NCBI RefSeq assembly: GCF_013128195.2 | Contig: NZ_CP053452.2 | Span: 2,108,001 to 2,172,000, forward strand | Direction: 5' to 3' | DNA: 64,000 nucleotides | Source of the DNA: Frigoriglobus tundricola | GTDB taxonomy: Bacteria; Planctomycetota; Planctomycetia; Gemmatales; Gemmataceae | In this document: positions 62,803 through 64,000 of the stretch, in pieces | Position numbering within the stretch: position 1 is the first letter of the stretch | Layout: each line of letters begins with the position of its first letter | Translations under genes and position numbers: made by a program | The notes under the pieces: model-generated | What the model was told of the DNA's origin: nothing | Seen by the model: only the letters and a program-made list of their open reading frames with translations | Databases searched by the model: none

Positions 62803-63963
62803 ATGCGCGTGGCTCATTTCGACTGTTTCAGCGGCATCAGCGGCGACATGGTCCTCGGCGCGGTGATCGACGCCGGGGTGCCCGCGGAAGCGATCCGGGC
62901 GGCGCTCGGTTCGCTCGACCTGCCGATCAAACTCGAAGTGGAGCGTGTGAAGCGGTGCGGGTTCGCCGCGACGAAGGCGACCGTTGAGGCCGCGGACCAG
63001 GAGGACTACCGGTTCCTGCCGGACGTGGAAGCGATTCTCGCCCGCGGCGCGCTCACGCCGAAGCAGCGGGACCTCGCGAGTACGATCTTCCGCAAGGTCG
63101 CGGTTGCGGAATCGACCGTCCACGGCATGCCGCTGGAGCGCGTTCACTTCCACGAGGTCGGCGCGCTCGACAGCATCGCCGACATCGTGGGCGCTGCGGT
63201 CGGCCTGGACCTGCTCGGCGTGGAGAAGTTCACCAGCACGCCGGTGCCCACCGGCAGCGGAACGGTGAAGTGCGCGCACGGGCTCATGCCCGTCCCGACG
63301 CCCGGCACGGCGGAGCTTCTGAAGGGCGTGCCGCTCGCGCCCTCGACGATCAAAACCGAACTCACCACCCCCACCGGCGCCGCGATCCTCACCACCGTCG
63401 TGACCGAATACACGGCCACACCGGTCATGACCATCGACCGCATCGGCCACGGTTCCGGCACCAAGGACTTCCTCGAACAACCGAACATCCTCCGCCTCAT
63501 GCTCGGCACGGCGAACACCGGCCGCAAAGCCGAAGGAGAAACGGATACGGTTACGGTGCTGGAAACGAACCTCGACGACCTCTCGCCCGAAGTGATCGGC
63601 TTCGCCGTTGAGCGGTTGTTCGCGGCCGGCGCGCTCGACGTGTTCACGGTGCCGATTCAAATGAAAAAGAGTCGGCCCGGCACGCTCGTAACGGTTCTCT
63701 GCGCGGCCGAGCAGGTGAGCGATCTCGAAGCAATCCTGTTTAGCGAGACGGGTACGTTCGGCGTGCGTCGCACGACCGCCGCTCGGACGAAGCTCCGGCG
63801 TGAAGCGGTGACGGTGCCAACGCCCTGGGGACCGGTGAAGGCCAAGCGCGGCTGGCGCGGCGACGGGTTCGAGGTGCTGACGCCCGAATTCGAGGACTGT
63901 GCCCGCGTCGCCCGCGAGCACAACGTCCCACTGCGCGACGTGTATGCGGCCGTCAAGCGTTGA
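62803..63963 (+). CDS. larC: LarC, nickel-pincer cofactor biosynthesis protein
   Basis: A 386-residue protein from ATG 62803. Family features: MRVAHFDCFSGISGDMVLGA, RVHFHEVGALDSIADIVGAA, PVPTPGTAELLKGVPL, ELTTPTGAAILTT and NLDDLSPEVIGFAVERLFAA. LarC inserts nickel into the NPN cofactor of lactate racemase and related LarA enzymes. larB, larE and larA are not in this window; they may lie beyond the right edge or elsewhere. An upstream start (62776) would add nine residues. Confidence 0.93.
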   Translation: MRVAHFDCFSGISGDMVLGAVIDAGVPAEAIRAALGSLDLPIKLEVERVKRCGFAATKATVEAADQEDYRFLPDVEAILARGALTPKQRDLASTIFRKVAVAESTVHGMPLERVHFHEVGALDSIADIVGAAVGLDLLGVEKFTSTPVPTGSGTVKCAHGLMPVPTPGTAELLKGVPLAPSTIKTELTTPTGAAILTTVVTEYTATPVMTIDRIGHGSGTKDFLEQPNILRLMLGTANTGRKAEGETDTVTVLETNLDDLSPEVIGFAVERLFAAGALDVFTVPIQMKKSRPGTLVTVLCAAEQVSDLEAILFSETGTFGVRRTTAARTKLRREAVTVPTPWGPVKAKRGWRGDGFEVLTPEFEDCARVAREHNVPLRDVYAAVKR

Positions 63964-64000
63964 CCGAAAACGCCTGGTAGACGCGCTCGGCCGTCTGAAG

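Noticed and set aside
60577..63921. A 1114-codon open frame on the minus strand
   Set aside because: It is antisense or out of frame to larC and to the cyclase-like/DUF362 fusion, both with clear motifs; its sequence is Arg/Gly/Ala-rich shadow without domains.
1..64000. tRNA or rRNA genes
   Set aside because: No cloverleaf or conserved rRNA segment was found on reading; a covariance search could still reveal one.

Overview
The window is high-GC bacterial DNA that looks like a planctomycete of the Gemmata group (Gemmataceae). The evidence is a BBP7-type outer-membrane barrel protein, a beta-helix surface protein with the planctomycete N-terminal LEE-x-x-VP motif, planctomycete c-type cytochromes, zinc-ribbon membrane proteins with long Asp/Glu/Arg/Lys linkers, and two paralogues with a C-terminal signature I associate with Gemmata. 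No tRNA, rRNA, CRISPR array or recognisable transposase was seen.

Layout. Positions 1-20,500 are an accessory region: zinc-ribbon membrane proteins, an SDR dehydrogenase, a chimeric HAD/cytochrome gene, a Cys-rich mini-protein, an ArsR regulator, large secreted or surface proteins, a RelE/ParE-type toxin-antitoxin pair, a PfkB sugar kinase, a patatin lipoprotein, a thioredoxin-like protein, a DegT-type aminotransferase carrying an internal repeat element, and HEAT-repeat proteins. Positions 20,700-52,900 are one large flagellar island in three blocks. The first is plus-strand motA-motB-(two small genes)-fliK-flgD-flgE. The second is a cassette of an ECF sigma factor, an anti-sigma factor, a phosphoesterase, a cytochrome and a membrane protein. 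The third is a long minus-strand run: flgB-flgC-fliE-fliF-fliG-fliH-fliI-fliJ-(MotE-like)-fliO-fliP-fliQ-fliR-flhB-flhA-fliA-(small Cys protein)-(two lipoproteins)-fliL-fliM-fliN-(second FliO-like). Diverging from flgB is a plus-strand pair, a second FliK-like gene and fhlB. Positions 52,900-64,000 hold a degenerate GyrB-like piece, a histidine kinase and response regulator pair, secreted proteins, a VWA protein, a cyclase-fold/DUF362 fusion and larC.

The flagellar island encodes the export gate (FliP/Q/R, FlhA/B), the ATPase complex (FliH/I/J), the MS and C rings (FliF/G/M/N), rod and hook pieces (FlgB/C, FliE, FlgD, FlgE), hook-length control (FliK), the stator (MotA/B) and sigma-28 (FliA). 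Flagellin, distal rod, P/L ring and filament-cap genes are absent and must lie elsewhere. Overlapping ATGA/GTGA junctions (fliL/fliM, fliN/fliO-like, fliQ/fliR and the two lipoproteins) support tight operons.

Two features affect reading. First, at least eight genes are broken by single-base shifts that restore good protein when corrected, several of them in G5/C5/C6 runs; this suggests consensus errors, although real decay is not excluded. Second, several hairpin repeats and one exact 229-bp duplication have altered genes.
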